Origin: Pseudomonas sp. SORT22 | GTDB lineage: Bacteria > Pseudomonadota > Gammaproteobacteria > Pseudomonadales > Pseudomonadaceae | Direction: 5' to 3' | Assembly (NCBI RefSeq): GCF_018417635.1 | Contig: NZ_CP071007.1 | Location: 3,658,501 to 3,722,500 of the forward strand | Length of the DNA stretch: 64,000 nucleotides | Part shown: one piece after another, positions 8,050 to 16,988 of the stretch | How positions within the stretch are numbered: position 1 is the first letter of the stretch | How the letters are laid out: each line of letters opens with the position of its first letter | Position numbers and translations under genes: made by a program | Notes under the pieces: model-generated | Databases searched by the model: none | Told to the model about the DNA's origin: nothing | The model's input: only the letters and a program-made list of their open reading frames with translations

Positions 8050-8104
8050 CGGCTCGTTCCGTGAGTCAGGGTCGGGACGCCAGTGTGCCGTGTGTCAAAG
8101 CCGG

Positions 8105-9526
8105 CTAACAGCCTTGAGCCTCTGTTGAAGTGCTGCGAACCTTGCCAGGCAACGCCAGGGCGATCAGCACACCCAATAGCGCGATCCCGCCGCTGACCAG
8201 TACTGCACGCTGCAAGCCCAGCGCGTAACCTTGCTGCCAGGCTGCGCCGCTCAAGCCGTCGAGCCCCTGGTTGGCCAACCCCACCAGCAGCGCCAGGCCC
8301 AACGCCCCGCCAATCTGCTGGACGGTAGACGCCATCCCTGACGCCACGCCCTGCTCGGCCGCCGCAACCCCCTGCCCGGCGCACACCCACATGGCCGTCC
8401 AGGTCATGCCCTGGCCGATGCTGAGCAAGGCAATCGGCGCCAGCAGGCGGGCAAAAGCGCCATCCCCGGGCAACATCCAGCCGAGCCAGAGGATACCCAG
8501 GCCGCCGGCCAGCAAGCCGATAATCAAGGTGCTGCGCAAACCCAGGCGGGCCAGCGCCCGTTCGGCAATGCCGATGCCCAGGGTGCACACCAGGGTCGCC
8601 GGCAAAAACGCCAGGCCGCTGGCAAGCACGCTGTAGCCGTAGACCTGCTGGAAGTACAAGGCCAGGAAGTAGTACTGCACGCTGAAGCTGGCCATGAACA
8701 CTGCGGTCAGGCCCATGGCCGCGCGCAGGCCCGGGGTGCGCAGCAGGCGCAGCGGCATCAACGGGTCGCGGCTGCGGGTTTCGATCACCACAAACACCGC
8801 CAGGCAGATGAGTGCGGCCGCCAGCACGGTCCAGAACAGCGGCCGTTGCCAGCCCCAGCTCGGCCCTTCGATCAGCGCCAGCACCAGCAGGCTGCCGCCG
8901 AGGGTGATGGTCAGGGCACCGGCCAGATCAAACGAGCGCCCTTGGGCCCGTGGCGGGTCGATCGGAATCCAGTAGCCGGCGGCCCAGGCGCAAGCCCCCG
9001 CCAGCGGCACGTTGACCAGAAATACCGCCTGCCAGCCCAGCCACTGGGTGAGGATGCCGCCGAGCAAGGCGCCGAGGGCCAGGCCCGCGGCCGAGGCGGC
9101 GCTCCAGATCGCCAGGGCGCGAGTGCGCGGCGCACCTTCGGCGTACTGGCTGTTGATCAGCGCCAAGGTCGCGGGGAACAGCAAGGCACCCGCCAACCCC
9201 TGCAGCGCCCGCGCCAGCACCAGGATCTCGGCCTGATGGGTCAGACCGCCGGCCAGCGAGGCGATGGCGAACAAGCCCTGGCCAAGCCGATACAGGCGCC
9301 TGCGGCCGAGCAGGTCGGCGGCGCGTCCGCCAAGCAGCAGGCAGCCGCCAAAGGCCACGCCGAAGGCGCTGATGATCCATTGCAACTGGCGCGGGCCGAT
9401 GGCCAGGTGCTCGCCAATGGTCGGCAAGGCGACGAAAACAATGGTGTAGTCCAGGGCAATGATCAGTTGGGCGCACGCCAGCAACAGCAGCATCAATGCA
9501 GGGTGGCGCGGGGTGGGAGTCGACAT
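8105..9526 (-). CDS. MFS efflux transporter, DHA2 (EmrB/QacA) type
   Basis: A 473-residue transporter with about 14 hydrophobic segments. It begins with the DHA2-like ALDYTIVFVALPTIGEHL and has the motif-A loop GGRAADLLGRRRLY and motif C GLALGALLGG. Such proteins export drugs or metabolites using the proton gradient. The ATG at 9526 follows AAGGA. It is divergent from a LysR regulator across 90 bases, the classic arrangement of a locally controlled efflux pump. Confidence 0.87.
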   Translation of the reverse strand: MSTPTPRHPALMLLLLACAQLIIALDYTIVFVALPTIGEHLAIGPRQLQWIISAFGVAFGGCLLLGGRAADLLGRRRLYRLGQGLFAIASLAGGLTHQAEILVLARALQGLAGALLFPATLALINSQYAEGAPRTRALAIWSAASAAGLALGALLGGILTQWLGWQAVFLVNVPLAGACAWAAGYWIPIDPPRAQGRSFDLAGALTITLGGSLLVLALIEGPSWGWQRPLFWTVLAAALICLAVFVVIETRSRDPLMPLRLLRTPGLRAAMGLTAVFMASFSVQYYFLALYFQQVYGYSVLASGLAFLPATLVCTLGIGIAERALARLGLRSTLIIGLLAGGLGILWLGWMLPGDGAFARLLAPIALLSIGQGMTWTAMWVCAGQGVAAAEQGVASGMASTVQQIGGALGLALLVGLANQGLDGLSGAAWQQGYALGLQRAVLVSGGIALLGVLIALALPGKVRSTSTEAQGC

Positions 9527-9616
9527 GCGGGGCATCCTTGGCAAGAAGGCGCCAGTGTCTTTCATGCGCCAGGCATGATAAATACGCTGCCAGTTCTTTC
9601 AGTAATGACTTTAATC

Positions 9617-10513
9617 ATGGATCTGAACACCGTTGCCCTGCTGCTCAAGGTCGCCGAGCTGCGCAGTTTTACCGCCGCGGCCGCCAGCACCGGCTTGACC
9701 CAGTCAGGCTTGTCGCGGGCAATCCGCCGTCTGGAAGAGCAACTGGGGGTCAAGCTGCTGCACCGCAACACCCGCAGCGTCAGCCTGAGCGCCGACGGCC
9801 TGCTACTGCGCGAGCGTTGCGCCCCCTTGCTGGCCGGCTTCGAGGAAGCCGAGCAACTGCTGCTCGACCGCCGCTGCGAACCCAGCGGCACCCTGCGCCT
9901 GAGCCTGCCCTCGGCCTTTGGCCGGATCGTCATCCTGCCGCTGCTGGGCGAACTGACCCAACGCCATCCCCAACTGGTGGTGGATGCGACCATGACCGAT
10001 CGCCTGGTCGACCTCGCCGAAGAAGGCTTCGACGCCGCGGTGCGCATCGGCCCGCTCAGCGATGTGCGCCTGGTGGCCCGGCCGCTGGCGCCGATGCACT
10101 GGGTGACCGTCGCCTCCCCCGCCTACCTGGCCCGCCACGGCATGCCGCAGACCCTCGAAGACCTGGCCCGGCACAACTGCCTGGTGGTGCATAACCCCTA
10201 CCTCGGGCGCCGCGTCGACTGGCAGTTCGTCCGGGACGGCAAGCGGGTCGACGTGCAGGTCAGCGGGCAGCTGCTGTTCGATGTCGGCGACCCGCTGATC
10301 GATGCCGCGCTGCAGGGTTTCGGCATTGTCCAGGTGATGGATTTCGTCGCCCGCCAGGCCCTGGCCGACGGGCGTCTGGTACCGGTGCTGGAGCCGTTTT
10401 CCGGGCGCTGGCGTGAACTGGCATTGGTCTACCCGCCGTCGCGCCAGCACTCGCCGCGCCTGAAGGTGTTCAGCGACCTGCTGCAGGAGTGCTGGCCGCG
10501 CGCCTGGAGCTGA
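9617..10513 (+). CDS. LysR-family regulator, divergent from the DHA2 efflux gene
   Basis: A 298-residue LysR protein: helix-turn-helix MDLNTVALLLKVAELRSFTA, QSGLSRAIRRLEEQLGVKLL, then the effector domain GTLRLSLPSAFGRIVILPLL. The sequence resembles the DsdC/AaeR-like group that often acts on a neighbouring transporter. I start at the ATG at 9617; an alternative in-frame ATG at 9605 would add four residues. It probably controls the divergent pump at 8105-9526 through the shared 90-bp region, an inference from position. Confidence 0.87.
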   Translation: MDLNTVALLLKVAELRSFTAAAASTGLTQSGLSRAIRRLEEQLGVKLLHRNTRSVSLSADGLLLRERCAPLLAGFEEAEQLLLDRRCEPSGTLRLSLPSAFGRIVILPLLGELTQRHPQLVVDATMTDRLVDLAEEGFDAAVRIGPLSDVRLVARPLAPMHWVTVASPAYLARHGMPQTLEDLARHNCLVVHNPYLGRRVDWQFVRDGKRVDVQVSGQLLFDVGDPLIDAALQGFGIVQVMDFVARQALADGRLVPVLEPFSGRWRELALVYPPSRQHSPRLKVFSDLLQECWPRAWS

Positions 10514-10666
10514 CGATTGCCTTTTGCCGGGCGCCGGGCCTATAGTCGCAGCCGGCGTCAACCACGCCACCCGTCCGCGGAAAGGGCTGCGCCCAGGCTG
10601 TACACCCCACATTTTTGTCTACGACTCCCGGCCTGACAGCGGACAAGGCTCGCACAAGGAGTTCGT

Positions 10667-11902
10667 ATGCCTGCTCGACTGTCGTCGCCGTCCCATGACG
10701 GGCACATCAATCGTGAACAACAACGCAAGCGCGCCAAGGAGCTGCTGCAGCGCCTGCGCAGCGGTACCGCGCCCGAGCAACTGGCGCTACTCGGCCCTGC
10801 CTCACCGCGCCTGGCCGATGCCCAGTGGCTGATTGCCCGCGACCTGGGCTTTGCCAGCTGGCCCAAGCTCAAGGCGCATGTCGAGGCCATCGAGTTTGCC
10901 GCCCGCCACCCGCAATTTACTGCCGATGACGAAGCCGCCACCCAGCATTGGCGCTGCGGCAACGACATCAGCCACAGCCTGCGCCTGGCCGGCTTTACCG
11001 GCGCCTTTCAGATGCTCAGCGACCCGCTGGTGATGGGCCCGGTGCGCGACGTGCCGACAGTGCCTTACCGCGCCCTGCGCAGCGACTACATCAGCCAGGC
11101 CTATGGCCTGGAGCTCGCCGAAGTACAGCGCAAGATGGACACCGAATACGCCGACCTGGCCCGCCTCGACGGCTGCCCCAGCGCGGTGCTCTGGTGCGAG
11201 GCGGATGCCTATGACCAGCTGTTTTTGATCCGCGTGCTGGCCGGCTTGGCCAAGCCGCCGCAGCGCCTGGAGCTGATCGAGATTGACAGAATGCCCGGGG
11301 TCGAGCGGTTTATCGGCATCGGCCAGTTGGCCCCGGACGTATTGGCCTGGTTGTGGCCGCAGCGCCGGGCAGTGGATGGGCCCATGCTGCAACTGGCGCG
11401 CGAGGCCTGGGCAGCGTATTGCGCCCCCTCGCCACTGGCCTGGGCACAGTTGGCCCATCGCCAGGACCTGGCCCTGCCCTTGCTCGCCCCAGCGCTGCTA
11501 CGCCAGTTGCAGGAGCTGCCGGGCGTGGACGACGGCCTGTCGCTGAGCGAACGCCTGGCGCTGCAGATCATCAACGAGTTCGGCGAGGTGCCGTTCGGCC
11601 GGGTGTTTGCCGAACTGATGGGCAAGCGCGAGCCACTGCCTTACCTGGGCGACATGATGTTCCATGCCCTGCTGCGCCCGCTGATCGATTCGCCGACACC
11701 GCTGCTCAACCAGGCGCAGGCCGAGCTGGACTGGCCGCGCCGGCCCCTGAGCCTCACCCCGCTGGGCGAGCAGGTGCTGGCGGGCCAGGCCAACTGGCTT
11801 GAGCAGCAGGCCCCCGAGCGCTGGGTCGGTGGTGTGCCCCTGCTGCCCGGGCAAGGGCATTGGGCGCTGGGCAGCGACCTGTGGCCGGTGTGGCGCAGGT
11901 AA
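10667..11902 (+). CDS. DUF1835-domain protein of unknown function
   Basis: A 411-residue soluble protein. After an N-terminal helical part (INREQQRKRAKELLQRLRSG), residues about 87-220 carry the DUF1835 signature HWRCGNDISHSLRLAGFTGA followed by DPLVMGPV, and the C-terminal half fits the DUF3658 part usually fused to it. No catalytic residues are established for the family. AAGGAG six bases before the ATG fixes the start. It has its own 153-base upstream region and no operon partner. Confidence 0.75.
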   Translation: MPARLSSPSHDGHINREQQRKRAKELLQRLRSGTAPEQLALLGPASPRLADAQWLIARDLGFASWPKLKAHVEAIEFAARHPQFTADDEAATQHWRCGNDISHSLRLAGFTGAFQMLSDPLVMGPVRDVPTVPYRALRSDYISQAYGLELAEVQRKMDTEYADLARLDGCPSAVLWCEADAYDQLFLIRVLAGLAKPPQRLELIEIDRMPGVERFIGIGQLAPDVLAWLWPQRRAVDGPMLQLAREAWAAYCAPSPLAWAQLAHRQDLALPLLAPALLRQLQELPGVDDGLSLSERLALQIINEFGEVPFGRVFAELMGKREPLPYLGDMMFHALLRPLIDSPTPLLNQAQAELDWPRRPLSLTPLGEQVLAGQANWLEQQAPERWVGGVPLLPGQGHWALGSDLWPVWRR

Positions 11903-11927
11903 AGAAGTCAGGTCCCTGTGCAACGGC

Positions 11928-12683
11928 TCAGCGTTGCACGGCGGTGGTTTTCAACCAGGTCTGAAAGTGCAGCAAGCCAAGGATCGCACCTTCATCCGGG
12001 GTCAGTGAGCGGTCGTCGATCGGCGCCCCGAAATAGGTGGCCTCGGGGTCGGCTATCACCTCGCGGGCATCTTGATTGTGCTGCAGGTAGCTGCGCACGA
12101 AATCAGCCAGCGGCAGGCGATCAGGGCCGGCGATTTCGAGAGTGCGGTTGGCCGGCGCCTGCTCGGCAAGGTTGGCCAGGGCCAGGGCCACGTCGGATGA
12201 GGCCACCGGCTGCAACGCGGCGTTGGTCAGGCGCACGCGGTTGCCGTCGGCACCGGAATAAGCGATGGCGCCCATGAACTCGAAAAATTGCGTAGCGCGC
12301 AGGATGGTATAGGGCCTGCCTGAGGCCTTGATCAGCTCTTCCTGGGCCAGCTTGGCGCGAAAGTAGCCACTGTCCTGCATGCGCTCGGTGCCCACCACCG
12401 AGAGGGCGATGTGGTGCCGGACCTCGGCCTTTTGCTCGGCGGCCAGCAGGTTGCGCCCGGAGCTCTGGAAAAACGCCAGCACGGCAGCGTCGTCAAAGGA
12501 CGGCGAGTTGGCCACATCGACCACTACATCGGTGCCCTGCAGCGCTTGCTCCAGGCCTTCGCCGGTGAGGGTATCGACGCCAGTCTTGGGCGAGGCGGCG
12601 AGCACCTTGTGGCCGTTGGCGCGCAGGTTGTTGCACAACTGGGTGCCGATCAGGCCGGTACCACCGATCACGACGATTTTCAT
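11928..12683 (-). CDS. NmrA/atypical SDR NAD(P)-binding protein
   Basis: A 251-residue Rossmann-fold protein with the N-terminal cofactor motif KIVVIGGTGLIGTQL, then HHIALSVVGTERM and SGRPYTILRATQFFEF, which are characteristic of NmrA-like atypical SDRs. Members are NAD(P)H-dependent reductases or redox sensors. GGAG eight bases before the ATG at 12683 supports that start rather than one nine codons upstream. No neighbouring gene indicates a substrate. Confidence 0.85.
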   Translation of the reverse strand: MKIVVIGGTGLIGTQLCNNLRANGHKVLAASPKTGVDTLTGEGLEQALQGTDVVVDVANSPSFDDAAVLAFFQSSGRNLLAAEQKAEVRHHIALSVVGTERMQDSGYFRAKLAQEELIKASGRPYTILRATQFFEFMGAIAYSGADGNRVRLTNAALQPVASSDVALALANLAEQAPANRTLEIAGPDRLPLADFVRSYLQHNQDAREVIADPEATYFGAPIDDRSLTPDEGAILGLLHFQTWLKTTAVQR

Positions 12684-12834
12684 GGCTGCTGCTCCGCGGG
12701 AGGGTCGCAACCCAGTATTTTACGCCGGGTAGCGGTAGGCCGTGCGCCAGCAGACGAGCGTGATCCTGGCTGATCCGGTAAAGTATGCGCCGCTCGAGAG
12801 ATGGATCCCGGGCCAATTGTCATGGAGTTATGCA

Positions 12835-13170
12835 GTGAAAAACCTGAGCAAAGTTGTCGCCTGCGGCCTGTTCGTCCTGGCCCTGGCAGGTTGCACCGGC
12901 ACCCCGATGAAAACCCAGCACTACAACGCCGACCAGTACACCGTGATCGGCCACAGCGAAGCCAGCGCCACCGGTCTGCTGGTACTGGGCGTCATTCCAG
13001 TGCGTCAGAACAGCCGCTTCGTGCGCGCCCAGAATGCCGCGATCAAGGCCAAGGGCGGCGACGCGATGATCAACACCCAGGTCCAGGAAAACTGGTTCTG
13101 GGCCTGGGTACTGACCGGCTACACCACCCGTGTCTCGGGTGATGTGGTCAAGCTGCACAACGTTCAGTAA
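12835..13170 (+). CDS. Small lipoprotein of unknown function
   Basis: A 111-residue lipoprotein beginning at a GTG that follows GGAG by seven bases: VKNLSKVVACGLFVLALAGC, with the lipobox LAGC and modified cysteine at residue 20. The mature part (MKTQHYNADQYTVIGHSEAS) has no close named family that I recognise, although short envelope lipoproteins of this form are common in Pseudomonas. It would be anchored in the outer or inner membrane. It is a single gene followed by a REP element. Confidence 0.75.
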   Translation: MKNLSKVVACGLFVLALAGCTGTPMKTQHYNADQYTVIGHSEASATGLLVLGVIPVRQNSRFVRAQNAAIKAKGGDAMINTQVQENWFWAWVLTGYTTRVSGDVVKLHNVQ

Positions 13171-13186
13171 GCCCCGCAGCCACCGG

Positions 13187-13252
13187 TGTAGGAGCGTGCC
13201 TGAACCACGACCGCTTCGCGCTCGATCGCGGGGCAAGCCCGCTCCCACAGGA
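13187..13252. repeat. REP element with a degenerate partner
   Basis: A full REP unit (GATCGCGGGGCAAGCCCGCT from 13224, ending in CCCACAG near 13250) faces a degraded copy GTAGGAGCGTGCCTGA at 13187-13202. It lies between the lipoprotein gene and the next gene. Confidence 0.75.
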
Positions 13253-13345
13253 TTGGCGCAAGACCCGGCACCGCTGCGCCCAGTTCCGGGTAGCGCGCTC
13301 AGATAGCGTATGATCGCCTCTCCTCCCGCAAAGACCCTTACCGCC

Positions 13346-13657
13346 ATGCCACTGAGCAAACGCGAACAGGCGCAGCTTGACCGCCGTCTGGTCGCCACCC
13401 TGACCGAAGCCTGCGAGACCGCCAAGGCCGAAATCGTCGGTTTTGCCTGGCTCACCCACCTGGTCGATTACACACGCTTCCCTTCCAGTTTGCAGGTGAT
13501 CTGGGTTTTCGAAACCCGGGCTGCCAAGGAACACGCCCTGGCCAGCGGACAAGGTGAGCGGATGATCGAGCTGACGGCCTTGGCTTTGCAAGAAGCCGAC
13601 GTCGAATTGCATCCGCTCGCACCTCACGTGCAGTTCGACATCGAACAGCGCGGCTGA
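13346..13657 (+). CDS. Conserved hypothetical protein
   Basis: A 103-residue soluble protein beginning MPLSKREQAQLDRRLVATLT with a basic helical N-terminus, then a more compact part (EIVGFAWLTHLVDYTRFPSS, VIWVFETRAAKEHAL). I do not recognise a characterised family. It is three bases upstream of the DUF1289 gene, so the two form an operon. I chose the ATG at 13346 because the twelve residues upstream look like untranslated leader. Confidence 0.65.
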   Translation: MPLSKREQAQLDRRLVATLTEACETAKAEIVGFAWLTHLVDYTRFPSSLQVIWVFETRAAKEHALASGQGERMIELTALALQEADVELHPLAPHVQFDIEQRG

Positions 13658-13660
13658 CAC

Positions 13661-13843
13661 ATGGCCAAGGACATCGAAAACCCCTGCATCGCCGTGTGCC
13701 AGTTGAGCGGCGACCTGTGCCTGAGCTGCGGCCGCAGCAAGGACGACATCCGCAAATGGAAGCGCATGAAACGCCCGGAAAAAATGGCTGCCGTGCAGCG
13801 CGCCAAGCAGCGGATGAAAAGCCTGAAAAAAGCCAAGGGCTAG
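13661..13843 (+). CDS. DUF1289 small cysteine-rich protein
   Basis: A 60-residue protein with the DUF1289 pattern PCIAVCQLSGDLCLSCGRS (four cysteines near residues 9-23) followed by a basic helix with several lysine-rich segments. The cysteine spacing suggests metal or iron-sulfur binding, not demonstrated here. It follows the preceding gene by three bases and ends four bases before the convergent LysR gene. Confidence 0.85.
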   Translation: MAKDIENPCIAVCQLSGDLCLSCGRSKDDIRKWKRMKRPEKMAAVQRAKQRMKSLKKAKG

Positions 13844-13847
13844 CGTT

Positions 13848-14759
13848 TCAGCCAGCTGCATCCTGAATCAGGAAATCAATAAAGGCCCGCACCCGCAGCG
13901 GCACATGCCGGGCGTGGGGGTAGAGCAAAATGAACGGCCGTGAGGTGCCGCCATAGGGCGCCAGCACTTCTTGCAACTGGCCTCTGTCGAGTTCCTGCTG
14001 CACGGTAAAGCGATACGCCTGCATCAGCCCCGCACCGCTTTTGACCAGTGTGGCGGTGGCCAGGAAGTCTTCCAGGCAGGTGATGCTGCCAGTCACCTCC
14101 AGCTCCACGCGCTTGCCCTCAAGCATGAACGACCAGGGCACCTTGCGCCCGCTGCTGGGCAGTTCGAACTGAATGCACTCGTGAGTGGCCAGCTCGTGCG
14201 GCGTCTGCGGTGTGCCCGCTGCACGCAGATACTCAGGCGTTGCCACGACCACCAGCTCGGCGTCTTCCAGACGCCGGGCGATCAGCCGCGAATCGGCAGG
14301 CTCGCGGCCACGAATGGCCAGGTCGTAGCCTTCGTCGGCAAAGTCGATGTTGCGATTGCTGACGTGAAGGTCGATCTGCACCTGCGGATACAGCTGGCGA
14401 AACCTGGCCAGTCTTGGTAGCAAACGATAGTGCGCATAGGGTGTCGGTACGCTGATGCGCAGCAGCCCCGACGGCACGGCCTGGCCGCCGCTAAGCGCAC
14501 GTTCGGCATCCATCAGCTGGCTCAGGGCCTGACGGCATTGCTCATGGTAATTGCGCCCGCCTTCAGTCAGGCGCATCTGCCGGGTGGTGCGCACGAACAG
14601 GCGCACCCCCAGGCGCTCTTCCAGGCGCGCCACCGAACGGCTGACCGCTGCCGGCGTGACCCCGGCCAGGGTCGCCGCGCCGGTGAAACTGCTGGTTTCG
14701 GCAGCCAGGCAAAATAGCTCGATACTGCCCAGTTGAAGGTCATCGAAATGGCGGGTCAT
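13848..14759 (-). CDS. LysR-family regulator, divergent from SDR/tautomerase genes
   Basis: A 303-residue LysR protein: LGSIELFCLAAETSSFTGAA, TPAAVSRSVARLEERLGVRL, then GLLRISVPTPYAHYRLLPRL. The C-terminus (LFPHARHVPLRVRAFIDFL-like end) fits the large group with low effector specificity. It diverges from the SDR gene across 126 bases of AT-rich sequence and so likely controls the SDR/tautomerase pair and itself. The inducer is unknown. Confidence 0.87.
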   Translation of the reverse strand: MTRHFDDLQLGSIELFCLAAETSSFTGAATLAGVTPAAVSRSVARLEERLGVRLFVRTTRQMRLTEGGRNYHEQCRQALSQLMDAERALSGGQAVPSGLLRISVPTPYAHYRLLPRLARFRQLYPQVQIDLHVSNRNIDFADEGYDLAIRGREPADSRLIARRLEDAELVVVATPEYLRAAGTPQTPHELATHECIQFELPSSGRKVPWSFMLEGKRVELEVTGSITCLEDFLATATLVKSGAGLMQAYRFTVQQELDRGQLQEVLAPYGGTSRPFILLYPHARHVPLRVRAFIDFLIQDAAG

Positions 14760-14885
14760 GGCGGCTCAATTGATTACACAAAGTATCAATTCAAATTCCA
14801 TGCGCAGCATTTTTCAATAGTCGCTTGCAAATTAAAGTCTGCCTCACCTACCCGGCGACCCCGCCGGGCCCACTGGAGACCGACC

Positions 14886-15626
14886 ATGCACACCGCCAAG
14901 ACTGTCATCGTAACCGGCGCCTCGAGCGGCCTGGGTTTTGCCATCGCCAAGGCTTACCTTGAGCGCGGCGACAATGTCGTCGCCAATGCCCGCACCCTCG
15001 CCCGCCTGCAGGAGGCCGCCACCAAGCTCGGCAACCCGGCCAACCTGCTGCTGGTCGAGGGCGATATCGCCCTGCCGCACACGGCGCGCACACTGTTCGA
15101 GCAGGCCATCGACGCGTTCGGCAAGGTCGATATTCTGGTCAACAACGCCGGGATCTTCATCGCCAAGCCGGTCAGCGACTACACCCAGGCCGAGGTCGAA
15201 GCCATCGTCGACACCAACCTCAAGGGCTTCTTTTACCCGGCCCAGGCAGCGGCCCGGCACATGGCCGGCAACGGCGCCGGGCATATCATCAACATCAGCG
15301 CCTCGATTGCCCTGCAACCGAACATCAAGGTGCCGGCGCTGCTGCCGGTGCTGATCAAGGGCGGCATCAACCAGGCAGTCCGCGCCCTGGCCCTGGAACT
15401 GGCGCCGTCACAGGTGCAGGTCAACGCCGTGGCCCCGGGGATCATCGATACCCCGCTGCATGGCGATGACCCGCAGACCCGCGAAGCCCTCAAGGCCCTC
15501 GCCCCCACCGGGCAGGTCGGTTCGCCCAAGGATGTGGTCGATGCGGTGCTATACCTGACGGACTCGACATTTGTCACCGGTACGGTGATGGCCGTCGACG
15601 GTGGTTCGGCGACGGGAACCTGGTAA
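14886..15626 (+). CDS. SDR-family protein lacking the usual catalytic tyrosine
   Basis: A 246-residue short-chain dehydrogenase-fold protein. The cofactor motif TGASSGLG (residues about 10-17) and NNAG are intact. Around the active site it reads NISASIALQPNIKVPALLPV followed by LIKGG. The lysine is kept, but the residue four positions before it is proline instead of tyrosine, so standard SDR chemistry is doubtful. GGAG precedes the ATG. It is followed within 20 bases by a tautomerase gene. It may be an altered oxidoreductase or a binding protein. Confidence 0.8.
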   Translation: MHTAKTVIVTGASSGLGFAIAKAYLERGDNVVANARTLARLQEAATKLGNPANLLLVEGDIALPHTARTLFEQAIDAFGKVDILVNNAGIFIAKPVSDYTQAEVEAIVDTNLKGFFYPAQAAARHMAGNGAGHIINISASIALQPNIKVPALLPVLIKGGINQAVRALALELAPSQVQVNAVAPGIIDTPLHGDDPQTREALKALAPTGQVGSPKDVVDAVLYLTDSTFVTGTVMAVDGGSATGTW

Positions 15627-15645
15627 ACACACAGAGGGAAAGAAC

Positions 15646-15855
15646 ATGCCGTATGTCCATATTCGCGTGACCGACGAAAGCGTCACCCGCGAACAGAAGC
15701 AGCAGTTGATCGAACAGACCACCGCGATGCTCGAGCGGGTGCTGAACAAGCCACCGTCGTCGACCTTCGTCGTGATCGAAGAAGTGAACACCGACAACTG
15801 GGGTGTGGGTGGCGAGACGGTGACGACGCTGCGCCAGCGAGAGAAAACAAAGTAG
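15646..15855 (+). CDS. 4-oxalocrotonate tautomerase-family enzyme
   Basis: A 69-residue tautomerase-fold subunit. The processed protein would start with proline (MPYVHIRVTDESVTREQKQQ), the catalytic base of this superfamily, followed by the two-layer repeat typical of 4-OT and the PSSTFVVIEEVNTDNWGVGG segment with the conserved aromatic-glycine end. Such enzymes isomerise enol and keto acids as oligomers. It shares an operon with the unusual SDR. The true substrate is unknown. Confidence 0.87.
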   Translation: MPYVHIRVTDESVTREQKQQLIEQTTAMLERVLNKPPSSTFVVIEEVNTDNWGVGGETVTTLRQREKTK

Positions 15856-15893
15856 GCATCTGTCGCGACGCCTCGACTTGACCCGCGATGGCG

Positions 15894-16988
15894 TCAACAC
15901 GATTTGACCTCTTGCAACAACCCCTGCACCACCGCCAACATCCCCTGCTGCGCCATCGCCAATTGCCGGTCGGCACTGCTCCCCTGAGCAACAATCACCT
16001 GCGCCCGGGCAAAGCTGCGATCACCGTCAACCCCCTGCAGCGCATCGGCAAACACCGCTTGCGCCCGCGCCAGCCACTGCCCGGCGCTACCCTGCCCTTC
16101 ATCCTCCAGGCAAATGAACTGCCCATGGCGGCCATGGCGCATGGCCCGCCAGTAGTTCTCCCGGGCAAGCCAGTGGGCCTCGCGGCTCAGGTGCACGGTG
16201 GTACGTGGTTGCGCCAGATAATGCTCGACCATGCAGCGAAACAACCCGGCTATGCACAGCGCATCTTCAAGGTTCGGGCAAGCATCAGCGATGCGCAGCT
16301 CCACCGTCGGAAAGCGCCGCGACGGGCGGATCGCCCACCAGCCGTCATCACCCTCGCGCAACGAACCGGTGCGTCGCAACAAGGCCAGGTAGCGCTGGTA
16401 TCCCTGCCAGTCGCTCAAGCGTTCCGGCAGGCCCATGTGCGGCCATTCCCCGCAGGCTACCTGGCGATAGCTCATGTAGCCGGTCACCTGGCCTTCCCAG
16501 AACGGCGATGAAGTACTGAGCAGCAACAGCAGCGGCAACCAGGGTAGCAACTGGTTGATCAGCTGGATGCGGTCGTGCCCGGGCGGCACCCCGACGTGCA
16601 CATGCAGGCCGCACAACAGGCTGCGCCGGGCCACCTGCTGGTAGTCGGCGAACAACTGGCGAAAGTGTTCGTCGTCAGCAGGCTGCTGCTTGCGCCAGCC
16701 GCCCAGGGGATGACTGCCGGCGCTCAACAGGCCGATGCCTTCCTCGGCCAGTACCTGTGCCAGTTGCATGCGACTGCCGGCGAGAAACTCCCGGGCCTGG
16801 GCCAGGCTGCTGAACACTGGCGATGCCACCTCGATCTGGCCCTTGAACATCTCCTGGGCAAAGTGTGCGCCAAGCACCTGGCGGCACAGGTCGATCTGCG
16901 CCGCCGACGGCGCGGCGAGCATGCGCCCGCTGGCCAGCTCGACCAGCAGGTATTCTTCCTCGATGCCAAAGCCGCAGGGGCTGTTCAT
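15894..16988 (-). CDS. ybdK: YbdK-type carboxylate-amine ligase (glutamate-cysteine ligase family 2)
   Basis: A 364-residue ATP-dependent ligase of the GCS2 family. The N-terminal GIEEEYLLVELASGRML holds metal/ATP-binding acids, CGLHVHVGVPPGHDRIQLIN is the family histidine loop, and RFPTVELRIADACPNLEDAL the second acidic cluster. Family members form an amide between a carboxylate and an amine; most have no known substrate. Its ATG overlaps the stop of the methyltransferase (ATGA), which in turn follows a diiron-type oxidase gene. That context points to a small-molecule pathway, not glutathione synthesis. Confidence 0.85.
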   Translation of the reverse strand: MNSPCGFGIEEEYLLVELASGRMLAAPSAAQIDLCRQVLGAHFAQEMFKGQIEVASPVFSSLAQAREFLAGSRMQLAQVLAEEGIGLLSAGSHPLGGWRKQQPADDEHFRQLFADYQQVARRSLLCGLHVHVGVPPGHDRIQLINQLLPWLPLLLLLSTSSPFWEGQVTGYMSYRQVACGEWPHMGLPERLSDWQGYQRYLALLRRTGSLREGDDGWWAIRPSRRFPTVELRIADACPNLEDALCIAGLFRCMVEHYLAQPRTTVHLSREAHWLARENYWRAMRHGRHGQFICLEDEGQGSAGQWLARAQAVFADALQGVDGDRSFARAQVIVAQGSSADRQLAMAQQGMLAVVQGLLQEVKSC

